Positions 1-9,386 of a stretch of 30,909 nt of DNA are shown here, in pieces. A program made the position numbers and the translations under genes. Positions within the stretch are counted from its first letter, which is position 1; each line of letters starts with the position of its first letter. The stretch is from Chara braunii. Taxonomy: Eukaryota > Streptophyta > Charophyceae > Charales > Characeae. Under the pieces are notes generated by a model, which worked only from the letters and a program-made list of their open reading frames with translations, ran no database searches and had not been told where the DNA came from. Location: assembly GCA_003427395.1 (NCBI GenBank), contig BFEA01000825.1, forward strand, positions 430,115-461,023, written 5' to 3'.

Positions 1-160
1 ACACACACACACACACACACAAACACGCACATACGCACACATACAAGCACACACACACACACGCACACAGACAGGAGCACCAACAACACAAACTTACACA
101 TGCACTTTTCCACAAGGAATGCACACCCACGCACACACACACATGTGCACACACATGTGG
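1..160. repeat. (CA)n microsatellite and CA-rich flank
   Basis: The first 20 bases are pure CA dinucleotides, followed by interrupted CA-rich sequence to about 160. It begins at base 1, so the true left end lies outside the window or the assembly stopped here. Confidence 0.95.
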
Positions 161-424
161 CGGGATCATCCGCACCCCCAACATAAATGGCATAATGTAA
201 TCAACGAAAGCAACAAATTATGAAGACAGAAAATGAAAGGAATCCACAACCTTCACCCATTCCAGTGATCATCACGGAGCACGGCAATGTGAGAACATAA
301 GGCCGCACAACCCACACCATGCCACTTCGTCACAAACATTATCACACAGTCATCTGCAACAAAAGGTAATGAAATAGATACCGTAAAATTTCATAAATTC
401 AAAACATATTCGTAAGATTTTCAT
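161..424. other. Unassigned sequence
   Basis: I see no ORF of note, repeat or motif in this stretch. Composition is AT-leaning with no coding signal. Confidence 0.6.
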
Positions 425-499
425 GACCGGCCGGTCACCCGGGTATGACGCCCGGGATACCTGGTGTCGGCCCGAATACCCTTACAAGGGTATTTGGGC
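425..499. repeat. Cluster of GC-rich palindromes
   Basis: Three inverted repeats follow each other. A perfect 12-base palindrome GACCGGCCGGTC lies at 425-436. CCCGGG occurs twice flanking TATGACG. A 30-nt hairpin at 470-499 has 14-base arms (GCCCGAATACCCTT against AAGGGTATTTGGGC) with one G-T position and almost no loop. A 71-residue minus-strand reading frame covers the area (421-636) but resembles nothing I know and is probably incidental. Confidence 0.75.
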
Positions 500-1019
500 A
501 CGCTGTTGGAACTTACAGGAAGAGCGCGCCTGACGATATCTAGGGGCGCGTCCCATTTGTGTTGATTAGAGAGTGTGTGAGCGTGCACTTTGCGGGCACG
601 CGTTAGCCTGACCGAGTCTGGGTCAAGGAAGACCATGAGACGCCGGTAGAACAGGTCAGAGTTAAGCTAGACTTTTGGGGGCGGTCGTAGCCTCGCGCGC
701 ATAGACGAAATGTCGGACAGCGTAGAGTTGACCGGGTAAGACAGCAGCAAGGAGGAAATATTACCCGACTTATCAAAAGTCGGCATTCTGGGTATGCCGC
801 GCCGCGTGAAGGTATGCAAGCACTAAGTTTAGTAGTGGACTATCGAAGGGTGGGGTTGTCAGAGAAACCTGGGAAAGATGGTGAGAGTCAGGGGTATACC
901 CTTTCGTGTCATGCTGATCTTGGTGATGAATCGACGCAAGTCAAAAAGGGGAGGGTAAGAGTGTGACTGAAGGGGGCTGGGAGGAGTGAGAACAATCAGC
1001 AGCGTTCTAACGGGCTGCT
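500..1019. other. Unassigned GC-moderate sequence with two overlapping hairpins
   Basis: No gene recognised. Two short perfect inverted repeats overlap at 765-798: CCGACTT/AAGTCGG (765-771 and 777-783), then GGCAT/ATGCC (782-786 and 794-798). They resemble the palindrome style seen just upstream. Confidence 0.5.
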
Positions 1020-2300
1020 TTATGTCAGCAGGTTACTGCTGCTACAGCTGTTGGAGTCTTACTTTTGCTGTTGTTGGGTTGACCAGGAGAAACACACTTG
1101 CAAAGCGGGGAGCACTGATGTTTTGGCTGCTATCATTGCCGTTGCTGATATAGGTTGCGCAAACTGCTGTGTTTTGCTGTGCACAACACCATACCACATT
1201 ATGCTACTGTTGTGCTTCCTTAGAAGGGGGGTTCCTGCACCTCGACAAGATACCATGGCCGCGATAGTTTGGAACTGTTGTGATTTAACATAATAATAGA
1301 GATTGCAGCTGATTGTGGGGCTCTGTACGGGGTTTTACTGAGTAGTTATGTACACGGCGGTGTATCACGCTACTTTAGCATAACTTGGCCGTAGGGCATA
1401 GCTACGGCACTTGAGGCAGTGGGCTGTTACACTCAGGGGGGGGGATACTAATGCATCAGGAGAGATTATCAATAGACTGCGTTTTGTTCACCAATTATTG
1501 TTGCTTCTACGGTGACTGTATCTCTACCTCCGAGGGGCTGCCGCTGCAGACTGGATACTATTGAGGCTTGTTGGGCTGTTGTGGGACTGCTGCAACAGGG
1601 TACCGGGCTGTCCACCTCTATCGCACAAGCGGCTGCTGCAGCTTGGAGATTCATCAGGGGACACCACGAGAAGAGGGAGTGAGGCGACCTTCGGGGTGAG
1701 ACCAGACCTGACAAGGGGGCTCGTTGCTGCAGTTGGGGGCTCAACAAGGGAATGCGGCAACTGCGGTGCGGCGCGGTGTACCCTTGGTTGTTGTGGCTAG
1801 TTTGGGGAAAGGTTATTACCGCTGTGGTCTGTTGTCATTGATGCAGATAATAACGGGCGGCTCTTGTGGGGTTTGAGTTGCCACCACGGTGCGTCGGCAG
1901 GGCTGCCGACACAGGAAATGGGTTGCTGCAGAGGGAGGCAGTGCTGTTCACTAAACACTGCTACTGTGCCTCACGGCTGCGCTAAGCTGTTACAACCTGT
2001 GGCTGAATAGAACACGGGGGTGTGCTCTGTTCGAAACACGGCCGTTCTGGACTAAGTAACTGCAGTCTTGAGTACGGGGATTTTGAGGGAGGAGTCAGAC
2101 TCAGCAGAGGGGCTGCAGCTGCCGTTGGGGGGGCCATCAGAAGGGTTGGTATTCTGCATTTGGCTGCGAGTTAAGGAGTTCTACTGCATTCTATTGGCCG
2201 CCATTGCGGGGCCCTCAGGCACTGAAGGTTTCAAGACCCTCTCACGCGAGTCTAAGAGCACCCTTCTCGTATCTGAGAGTCTGACCCCTCTCTTTCTGCC
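1020..2300. repeat. Degenerate CTG / GTTG-rich low-complexity block
   Basis: Short words such as GCTGCTG, CTGCAG, TTGTTGGG and GGGGCTG recur throughout, giving several 60-90 residue reading frames on both strands rich in Ala, Gln, Cys, Gly or Leu (for example 1051-1293 plus, 1469-1747 minus, 1561-1800 plus, 2068-2307 plus). Overlapping frames of equal length on opposite strands with biased composition point to low-complexity DNA, not genes. No domain is recognisable. Confidence 0.55.
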
Positions 2301-2697
2301 TTTCTAAGTCTCAGTTTAGTCTATTGGTGCCGAGAGGAAGGCGGCAGGCGGGATTGCAACCCGTAGGTCCGTGCCAAGGCCTCTGTGGGAGGTTGCCCCA
2401 CCGATTGCGGGAGCTCTACTGGAACCCAGGCGGGGTTCTGAAGGCAGGGAACTTCAGGTATACGTTCAATAACCTGTGCGATCCCCTCCCCTATGTATTA
2501 TCCCTGGGCTATCTGAACTTAGCTATGTGAAGCTATTACTTTTCTTTTTTGTTATGTACGTCAGGACATGCATTGTGAAAGCTAAAGGAACAAGTATACG
2601 AGAGATCAGATGTCTAATTGAGTGAATGCAGACAAAGTTGAACTGGGGGAAGGTGGGCTGAAGGTGTTTTGCATGTCTTGACCAGGTCAACCAAAGG
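2301..2697. other. Unassigned spacer before the hairpin array
   Basis: A 68-residue plus-strand frame (2324-2530) has no recognisable family. A TTGGTGCCGAGAGG string at about 2322 recalls a retroelement primer-binding site, but no matching LTR pair was found. Confidence 0.4.
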
Positions 2698-3330
2698 CTG
2701 GACCCCTCTAGGTTGAGTAGGTTCAGTGTTGTGTTTATTTTATGTTTGTGGGACTGACTGTATGATTTTTAGGACTGGGCCTATCCTAGGTTGGACGGAC
2801 CAGTCGCTGTTTTCTTTGGGGGTTTTGAACAGGAGGATGAGCGCCCTAGGTTGGGATGTCTCAAAATCCTGATGTTTCTTTTGTGGGTTGCTGAAAGCAG
2901 AGCTGGGGATATTCTAGGTTGCGTAGACCCAGCTTTCTGCATGTTTCTTCTGAGGGGGAACAAGGGCATAAGACTGAGCGCACCCTTAGGTTAGGGCGGC
3001 TCAGCCATAAGCAATGAGCAAAAGTGTCAGCTAAAATATAGAAATTGGATATATATATTATTGAACTTTTATCTTCTGACAGGCCGGGCACCCTAGGTTG
3101 GGAAAGTCAGTAAGTAAGTCAGGTAGTACAAAAAGAGAAGAGAACTGGATGAAGAATATAATGGAGGTAACCTGGGCAGATTGAGCGTACCCTTAGGTTA
3201 GGGCAGCTCAGTCATATGCTCGTGATAACATAAAGGATCGGAGAGTTAGTATAAAATTGTTTCTATTTTCCCTTCCAAACACAAGGCAGGGTTGGATGTC
3301 TCCCTAGGTTGGGTAGGTCTAACATCTGCC
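2698..3330 (+). repeat. 5' sub-array: eight widely and unevenly spaced hairpin units
   Basis: Units 1-8 are separated by unrelated linkers and start 50 to over 100 bases apart. Several have longer outer stems than later units: unit 4 extends with GCAG/CTGC beyond AGCTGGG/CCCAGCT (2897-2940), and unit 8 stacks GGCAG/CTGCC outside GTTGGA/TCTAAC (3285-3330). Inner stems are shorter and more varied here: CTC/GAG, TCC/GGA, CCC/GGG and a single C-G. Confidence 0.8.
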
Positions 3331-3396
3331 TAAGAAGAAAGTAAAATCATAAAGTTTGTATGAAGTATTTATGGTTATTCAAACTATTGTTACGGA

Positions 3397-3990
3397 GGCT
3401 AAGCGTACCCTTAGGTTAGGGCAGTTTAGTCATATATCGTTTGTACTTGTTCAGGCAGACCAGACGTACCCTTAGGTTAGGGCGGTTTGGTCGCATTGCC
3501 TTATGTAACTTAAACTGTGTAGGCTAGCTAAGCGTACCCCTAGGTTGGGGCGGACTAGTGATATGCCCTTGTCGTTGATGTTCTGTGGGTTGGACGTACC
3601 CTTAGGTTAGAGCGGTCCAACCATTCGTCGTCTGTGTTTGTTTAGGCAGGTAAGGCATACCCCTAGGTTGGGGCAGTTTAACCCTATGTCATATGTAACT
3701 TTGTATGAGGGTGGCTAGGCACACCCCTAGGTTGGGGCAGTCTAGTCTTATGCTTTCTTGTCGTCAGTTAAGCAGGAACCAGGCGTACCCTTAGGTTAGG
3801 GCGGCTTGGTCATATGCTTTATGTTATGGGTTATGTTGTGCTGGGCACACCCTTAGGTTGGGGCAGTCTGGACATACGTTTTTGTCATGTGTTGGGCATA
3901 CCCTTAGGTTGGGGCAGTCCAATTGTGAGTACCCTTACTTGTTTATTTAAGCAGGTCAGGCATACCCTTAGGTTAGGGCCTTGTATGATC
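3397..3990 (+). repeat. 3' sub-array: ten compact units with a three-unit higher-order repeat
   Basis: Units 9-18 start about 50-70 bases apart. Linkers repeat every third unit: an ACTTGTTCAGGCAG-type linker precedes units 10 and 13 (and 18), ATGTAACT precedes 11 and 14, and CTTGTCGT precedes 12 and 15. The higher-order period is therefore close to 190 bases (3458 to 3649, 3526 to 3713, 3588 to 3777). The inner stem is CCCT/AGGG or CCCC/GGGG, with CCCT/GGGG intermediates in units 16 and 17. Unit 18 has a damaged right arm, and unit 11 has several outer mismatches. Confidence 0.8.
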
Positions 3991-4383
3991 CTATGCCATA
4001 AGTGAGGGGGACATAAAAGGGAAGAACTAAGGGGTCTCACGAACTACGTGGCCGAATCAATATGGGGTTGTGAGAGATGTTCGTGCATGCATGCTTGGGG
4101 GCTTTCACTTGGGACGTCTTTTGGATAGAGTAGTTGTTGTAGATGCTCGCTGAGTGCTGGAGCCATAGGCAGTTGAGATGGATGACGGGAGGGAAGCTTG
4201 GGATGAGATAGGACTGACCCTGTTGGGGGTTAGGATCAGCATTGGCTCGTGGCCTCACTGAGAGGGCATGCAAACTAATGTTGAGCCTAAGCTGCCAGGC
4301 AGAGATCAGAAATTAATCCCAAGTATAGTTCTGTCTTGTATTTCTAGTTTCAGCTCTGTATAAATCTTGGTAGTCTCTTGTTC
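3991..4383. other. Unassigned; purine-rich stretch at 4002-4034
   Basis: A run of mostly A and G directly follows the array and could be a polypurine tract of a retroelement, but no LTR pair supports this. The minus-strand frame at 4037-4273 has no recognisable similarity. Confidence 0.35.
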
Positions 4384-4518
4384 CTACGGGAAGCGCTGCC
4401 GAAATTTCTGCAAATCTGAAGGAGTTAGTCATTTTGGACTCATAGAAATTCTGGGAAAACACTTTTTCTACGGGGAGCGCTGCCGAAATTTCGTAAAATT
4501 AGAGGAGTTGGAATAGTT
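4384..4518. repeat. Two-copy direct repeat with AGCGCT core
   Basis: A 25-base segment beginning CTACGGG and containing AGCGCTGCCGAAATTTC occurs at 4384-4408 and again at 4468-4492 with one difference. The next 25 or so bases also resemble each other (GGAGTTAG / GGAGTTGG). The offset is 84 bases. Function unknown; possibly part of a retroelement terminal region. Confidence 0.8.
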
Positions 4519-5121
4519 TCGGTCAGGTAGAGGAGTTAAGATGTGAGGAGTGTTCCTCGCTTGAGCTGAACCCAGGAGTGAATTCTCTTTGACCTGTGTT
4601 GTGGTGCAGGCCTATGCGTTTATTTGAAGGTCTGACTTGGTCAGCCTGACTACACTTCTGCTATCATTGATAACAGGTCGGTTGCCGATTCGTCGGTCTA
4701 TGACTCAACCCCAATTCACCATCAATACTCATCCTTAAAGGGCTTTAGTCCTGGTGATTTTGTCTATTTTGTTAAGGTTTCACCCAGACTTTTATTGAAT
4801 GGTCATTTAACAGAGGTACTGAGTACTTAATTATGGTTGGTTGGCTGAAGGTTGGGGTCTGCATGGCTAAGGCAAGGGGTATGAGTGGAGGGGTTGGATG
4901 GAGTTGACCCCGTGTAGTGCGTGGATCTTTGTTTGATTCTTTGATGTGATTGCAGGTATGTATAGAAGAGTCTCGATTGATGCGTGTTGAGCGGTATTGC
5001 GTGGATTCAGATGGGCAAGCCACACAACTGTCGTGAGAGTGAACTACCCCACAACCTTAGTGTTTGAGTAAGAGTGTTTTATCCCTGTTCTGCTGAGGTG
5101 ATGATCTAGGTAGGCGTGCGT
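4519..5121. other. Unassigned sequence
   Basis: The only reading frame of size is 4772-5023 on the minus strand (83 residues), with no family recognised. No repeats were noticed. Confidence 0.4.
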
Positions 5122-5152
5122 TCGGGTAACCCCTACAGGGCTAATCCCGACG
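5119..5152. repeat. Single nested hairpin (outer TCGGG/CCCGA, inner CCC/GGG)
   Basis: TCGGG at 5122-5126 pairs with CCCGA at 5146-5150, and CCC (5131-5133) pairs with GGG (5138-5140) around a TACA loop; CG on both outer sides can extend the stem past a bulged T. The two-stem layout resembles units of the upstream array, but the loop is different. Confidence 0.55.
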
Positions 5153-5289
5153 ATGTTCTCTCTGATAATATTGAGAGCATTTGTATTATTTCCTTGTTAG
5201 GGTTTATTTTGGTGGAACGATAAAGTTTCGGGCGGAAGGGTTAGCGTGTCACTGGTGATGCGCCAGACAACTCACCACCGCTCCAAATT

Positions 5290-6470
5290 CCTTCCTGCCC
5301 TAGGGGTCGTCTTGCTCCGCACCCTTTGGGACACCTCAGGGTGCAGAAGACGGGAAGGCCCTCAAGCCGGTTTTGCGCCCGCTAGAGGATTACCCCCCCC
5401 CTAGCGCGCGTTTCAGCCAACGCCTGAGCGTCGAAAATAACCCCATGGCTCAGAATAGGCCACTTGGGTGTGGACACCACGTAATGCGCCGTCATCGCAG
5501 ATACTCACGTAGAGCTGCATAGTGAGTTGGTATGTGTGGGTACTGCGTCTGCGCGATCTTATACTAAGTCCTTGCGCGCCGCACTCGCCGATCCTCGCAC
5601 TAAAAGTTGTGGGTCAGGCGGCGAGACCAAAAGCGCGATACGGCCAATAGACTCTGGTTGGTGGTAACGCGAAGCGGCACATGGGCGAAGGACCAGTCCC
5701 AGTCGACCTATGGAAGTCCGTGTACGGGCCCCGCTATCCCGGGCATCGTGTAGCCTATGGGTAGGACTTTGGGCCCCCCTCCGCCCGCGCGTCGTTCGGG
5801 TCTACCTGACCCCTTCCATTTTTAGAGGTCACTAAACTGATGAGAGTTTGAGTGAGTTTTTCTTTTTAAATTGTCATGGTTCGACGTTATAGTCCGTGGC
5901 AGCCGTCAAAGTCAAACCCCTTGATGTCTGACTGCCACGACAGCTTAAAGTTGTCTACTCGACCCCTCTGCATAGGGTGCAGAAGAGGGTGTGGTCTTCA
6001 ACCGCACATGACGGTTGTTTGACGTCGAGAGATTACCCCTCAAAGCGCCTGTCAGCCGACACTTGAGTGTCGAACGCGACCCTCGACAGTGTCAAGGGCC
6101 GTAGGGCTGCGAGTACCACAAGGTACCCCATCGGCGCGAACGCTTGCGCATGCCCACATGGTTGGTTGATATGCAGGAGCCGTGCGCTCACACGACTCTT
6201 ATACTAGAGGCCTACGCGCGACATCCATCCGATTCTCGCTGCAAAGAGTTATGGGTCGAATACTGAAGGGACTAGGAGTATTGTTGCGTTGTGGTGTTGT
6301 TGGTAGTGGTTGTTTGGTATGTGTGTTTGTGTGTCTCATGTGTTATGCGTGGGCAAGTATGAGTGTTGTGGTGTAACGCGTGGGTGTGTAGTGCGTCCTA
6401 GTCGACCGGCGACGAGTCGAGTTTGGGACCTTAGCCCCCCAGTACGTCGATTCACGTACGGGTTCGATTT
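5290..6470. repeat. Two diverged GC-rich tandem copies
   Basis: Copy 1 (about 5290-5830) and copy 2 (about 5930-6470) share ordered landmarks: AGGGTGCAGAAGA, GATTACCCC, GCGTCGAA-type and TCTTATACTA (5561 and 6198, offset 637), then AGTCGACC further on. Identity looks moderate, with indels. Several inverted motifs surround GGGTGCAGAAG. No coding content is convincing; the 6182-6376 and 6310-6612 plus frames overlap each other and match nothing known. This may be the terminal region of an old retroelement or a tandem duplication. Confidence 0.6.
5895..5939. repeat. Hairpin at the junction of the GC-rich copies
   Basis: CGTGGCAG (5895-5902) is exactly complementary to CTGCCACG (5932-5939), with further inner pairing of GTCA and TGAC-like bases. 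It lies just before copy 2 of the diverged repeat. Confidence 0.7.
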
Positions 6471-6850
6471 ACGTGCGTTCAATCGCGCGTACCCCCTATG
6501 CTACAGCGAGCGAGAAACGCCCTCGGCTGGGCCACCTCTGCAATTGCATACGAAAAGCTTTCGCATGTGGTTCAGTAGCTCAGCATGGATACGCCCACCT
6601 AAGGGATGGTGACAACTCCCGCAGGTGGAGGTAGCGGTGCCTCGCGTGACCCTGTCCTGTCGTAGGGGCTCGCGAGAGGTACGGCTGGCGCACACGGCCG
6701 GAGCGGCAAACGCTCTCCGCGACAAGTCCTGCATAATCCTGCGTGACGCGGCCGGGAGGGTCCCCATGCGGGACCGATGCGCTCGACACTGGGCATGCAA
6801 AAAAAAAGTAAAAAAATTGGCAGCGTTTTTTTCCCGCGCACTCCGAGAGG
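6471..6850. other. Unassigned GC-rich sequence left of the retroelement
   Basis: Several frames overlap on both strands (6501-7022, 6580-6789, 6599-6841 minus; 6625-6924 plus), which is typical of GC-rich non-coding DNA. A9 and A7 runs lie near 6799-6816. No domain recognised. Confidence 0.4.
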
Positions 6851-7356
6851 AAAGCAATGAAATCAAGTCACACTTAGTCACACCGAAATCGTACCAAACG
6901 CATAACACGCGAAACAGCTCGTAGCTGTAAGCATTAGCAAACAAACAAATGATTATCGTCCGTACCCAGAAAGCTCGTGACAACTTCTTGAAGCTCAAGC
7001 TAAATGTCAGTGTGGATACCACCGTCCTTCATGCGACCGTGGCAACCGCGAAACGCGGTGCCCCACTCACCGTTCCGGTCCACTACTGACTCCGAGCGCG
7101 AGAGGTGCACAGGGAGTCGGACCAACACATTCTATCTATTCATACTATTGGTACCTACGTCAATTCAGCCGACCGACGCTTTCTCCGCTCAAATCCTCAA
7201 ACTCACTTATTTCCCCGAACTCCTTGGATCCCTGGACCACTACTGGTCCCATAACATACCGGTTCTGGTCTAGTCCCATATTTTGGGTCTGAGACCTACC
7301 GCGAACGCTGGTTCGTGCCAGGTCAGGTTATTGCCTGTCACAGGTCCTACATCAGG
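6851..7356. repeat. Left LTR-like direct repeat
   Basis: The match to 12076-12602 starts at AAAGCAATGAAATCA and runs to a shared CAGG end. Long blocks are nearly identical, for example GCATTAGCAAACAAACAAAT and CAACACATTCTATCTATTCA. Overall identity looks roughly 85 percent with small indels. TGAAATCA at 6858 and a terminal TCA at 7354 would give TG...CA ends, but this is not decisive. Plus-strand frames inside it (for example 7004-7273) are repeat sequence rather than genes. Confidence 0.9.
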
Positions 7357-7630
7357 TAGGCAAACCCAAGTCATCCTAATTTTTCCCCTCTCTAACCTTC
7401 TTCCCTACTTTTCTCAACACAGAGTAATTCGGTAATCATCCTCCACACCTTTTCTTTATCCCTATTGAAATTACGAATTGCTTGTCAAAACAGTTCATCT
7501 GGGTACTTTCTCCTTCAAAGTTCTATTATAAGTGCGATAACAGCTGCAACCATACCCGGAACCGAGCTCGAATTCTGTCGAATTTTGTGCAAGCTGCTTG
7601 TGATTGCTGCAACTTTTTATTTATTTCTTG
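7357..7630. other. Unassigned 3' end of the retroelement core
   Basis: A pyrimidine-rich stretch (7380-7413), purine-rich on the element's strand, may be a degenerate priming tract. The plus frame at 7465-7719 is opposite to the element and not credible. Confidence 0.4.
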
Positions 7631-8971
7631 TCATGATGTGTAGTCCTGGATGGTTTGGAAAGTCAGGTCACCTCCCTCTTGCAAATCCTTCTCATTCTTC
7701 ATTGTCGGGTGGCAACTGAGGAAGGGGAATTTATCCTCGACCTTCAAACGACAACCATAAACTCTTATTCTCTCTTTCCTTCAACTGTTCGCTTCAAGGA
7801 TAGATTTGAATCATAGCAGATCTTCATATCATATCTGACATACTCCAGCAATACTGAAAAGTTCACCAACTTATGCCCCTCAACTTTCGGACACTGCATT
7901 TACTCAACTTTGCACCCTTTCCCATGTTTTTCACAAAAATTCTGCAAAAACCCTTCGTTTCAAACCACCAAATGCACCATTCTACTGCCCTCAAAATCGT
8001 CTCATGCGGCAACCTACTAAATATATCCTTGATGTCGTAGGAAACCCCCATCACACTCGTGTTCGCACATCCTCTTCTCAAAGACCCGTTTATCCTCCCT
8101 AATCTAATCGTCATGAGATGTACTGATTTTAGATTGAAATGTTCGTTTTCAAGAAGGTTGAAGAGCATTCCATTCAGCCCCTATGAGATCTTCCGACACA
8201 ACCGATTACCTGTCTCATCAAATGTGGGACAGATGGGTCAAAATTCCGAAGTATCCTATGCTTGGGTAACGCATACGCTCTCCCACGTTTCCCTCCTTTC
8301 TTCCAACTTCCCTACTTCGAAAAACCATTCTCACGATACTCCACCTCCATCCTTTCAATGATCTCACACTCATTCTCCATTTTTATCTCATACCCATCAT
8401 TCGTAATGAAAGTGCTACCCATTCCCGCAACATACACCTCCGCACACATGACAAGTGTCTCCCCCGGGTTTCTGTCTAAGGGAGTACACAAGCATCCGTT
8501 TAACCTCTCCTTCAGTTCGATCACTGATCCCATGTTACTTGTCTCCCCTCCCCTCGATTCATCTACACAAGCCTTTACATCTTCCTCGGTGATCTCGATC
8601 TTACTCACGTCCACATTCAACCAATCAATATCGTGAATCGATGCCCTCACCTCTTCTTGAAGTCTCTTTCCAGATTCTTTACTCCATTCTTTCGGGATAT
8701 TTCTTGCATTCCTCGCAATCTCCAGCAGTCCTCCCACGTGCTCAGTCAAAAATGGACGTGTCCCTTTTCCTTTGGAGGGACGATTCAGTGCAAATGCACG
8801 TAGCAACTCTACTCGCCGCATATCGGCGATGGTTGTGGATGATGTCCCCAACGTTTGGACCTCGCGTCCATACGACTCGGGTGCGTTGTTCACCATTTCC
8901 TTCATGACACAGTCAAGAGGCAACCCTGTGATCTTTCTTTTCACCAGCCTCATCACTTCCCCTTTCTTCAT
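7631..8971 (-). pseudogene. Penelope-like reverse transcriptase, broken and lacking its centre
   Basis: The frame at 8312-8971 (219 residues) carries a finger motif LDRNPGETLVMC at residues 165-176, like the DKN-G...V motif of Penelope RTs. The frame at 7863-8168 holds motif A, YDIKDIFSRLP (residues 44-54), with the catalytic Asp at residue 45; the D-[IV]-x-x-[IL]-F-[TS]-x-[IVL]-P pattern is the Penelope form, unlike Gypsy or Copia. A shift of frame at about 7865 continues it (LLEYVRYDMK) to a stop near 7767. The next matching piece (7631-7765, GCRLKVEDKFPFLSCHP) reads like the region after the YxDD motif. The stretch that should hold motif B and YxDD is absent, so the enzyme cannot work. Known family role: target-primed copying of element RNA into chromosomes. 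Confidence 0.65.
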
Positions 8972-9056
8972 CTAACCATCGAACCTCACCTTCGTGATCA
9001 CCCGGCGGCTAATCTTCATCCCAAACTTCATCTTCACTACATCGGTAACCATTTTC

Positions 9057-9386
9057 TTAGCCCTCGATCAATTCTACGATGTTGAAAAAATCTTCGCAGC
9101 GGCATAATACCGAATCAAGTTCAATCAACTCCTTAATTTGCAGTCGCTTCAATTTACTTTGCTTCTTCTTGAACTTAAACATCCCAACCAATTCTCCTTT
9201 CAATTTCAATGCTACTGGGGATGCCTCGACAGCATCCCGAATCCTCACGCATCCCTTCAGTTCGAACATCCCTTTGCACATTCTTAGTGGCCTGGTCCTT
9301 TTACCCACGTGCACTCTTGTCTCTCTGGATAGTCTTCGCACTACATGCCAGTTGTCCGTCCATACTGCTCTCCCATTACTCATCAC
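9057..9386 (-). pseudogene. Unknown element segment between nuclease and RT
   Basis: This is a 109-residue frame in the gap between the GIY-YIG-like and RT frames. It is basic, with a Lys-rich stretch (KFKKKQSKLKRLQIKE) near residues 71-86. No domain is recognised. It probably belongs to the same original polyprotein; frame changes at both ends separate it from its neighbours. Opposite-strand frames at 9079-9390 and 9209-9436 are shadows. Confidence 0.4.

Larger units (their letters stand above)
2698..3990 (+). repeat. Tandem array of about 18 covarying hairpin units with TAGGTT loop
   Basis: Each unit has an outer stem of 5-8 bp, a short internal loop (often GTA or CA on the left, CG or CA on the right), an inner stem of 1-4 bp and a six-base loop TAGGTT. 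Outer-stem extents by hand: 2698-2726, 2773-2805, 2838-2863, 2897-2940, 2974-3004, 3076-3110, 3179-3213, 3285-3330, 3397-3431, 3458-3492, 3526-3560, 3588-3622, 3649-3683, 3713-3747, 3777-3811, 3839-3873, 3890-3924, 3954-3990. Outer arms differ between units yet stay complementary, for example GACTGG/CCAGTC, AGCTGGG/CCCAGCT, CTGAGC/GCTCAG, CTGAC/GTCAG and GGTTGGAC/GTCCAACC. The inner stem alternates CCCT/AGGG, CCCC/GGGG, CCC/GGG and CTC/GAG. Non-Watson-Crick positions are mostly G-T (about 18) and rarely A-C (about 3), which favours folding of plus-strand RNA. I know of no named family with this structure. Seen directly: repeats and complementarity. Inferred: an RNA role. Confidence 0.9.

Noticed and set aside
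1051-2307. Several small genes in the CTG-rich block
   Set aside because: Low-complexity composition and competing frames on both strands.
2983-3978. Telomere-like repeat (TTAGGTTAGGG)
   Set aside because: The words occur once per 50-100 bp unit within a hairpin and are not a head-to-tail telomeric tract.
2698-3990. CRISPR array
   Set aside because: Palindromic repeats with spacers look superficially similar, but the stems vary between units, spacing is uneven, there are no cas genes and the sequence is eukaryotic.
2322-5700. A non-autonomous LTR element with primer site near 2322, the array as its interior and a polypurine tract near 4002-4034
   Set aside because: Sequences left of 2322 and right of 4034 do not match each other beyond short words, so no LTR pair is supported.
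6560-6640. tRNA-like start (TTCAGTAGCTCAG)
   Set aside because: No matching acceptor, anticodon arm or T-arm consensus follows at the right distance.
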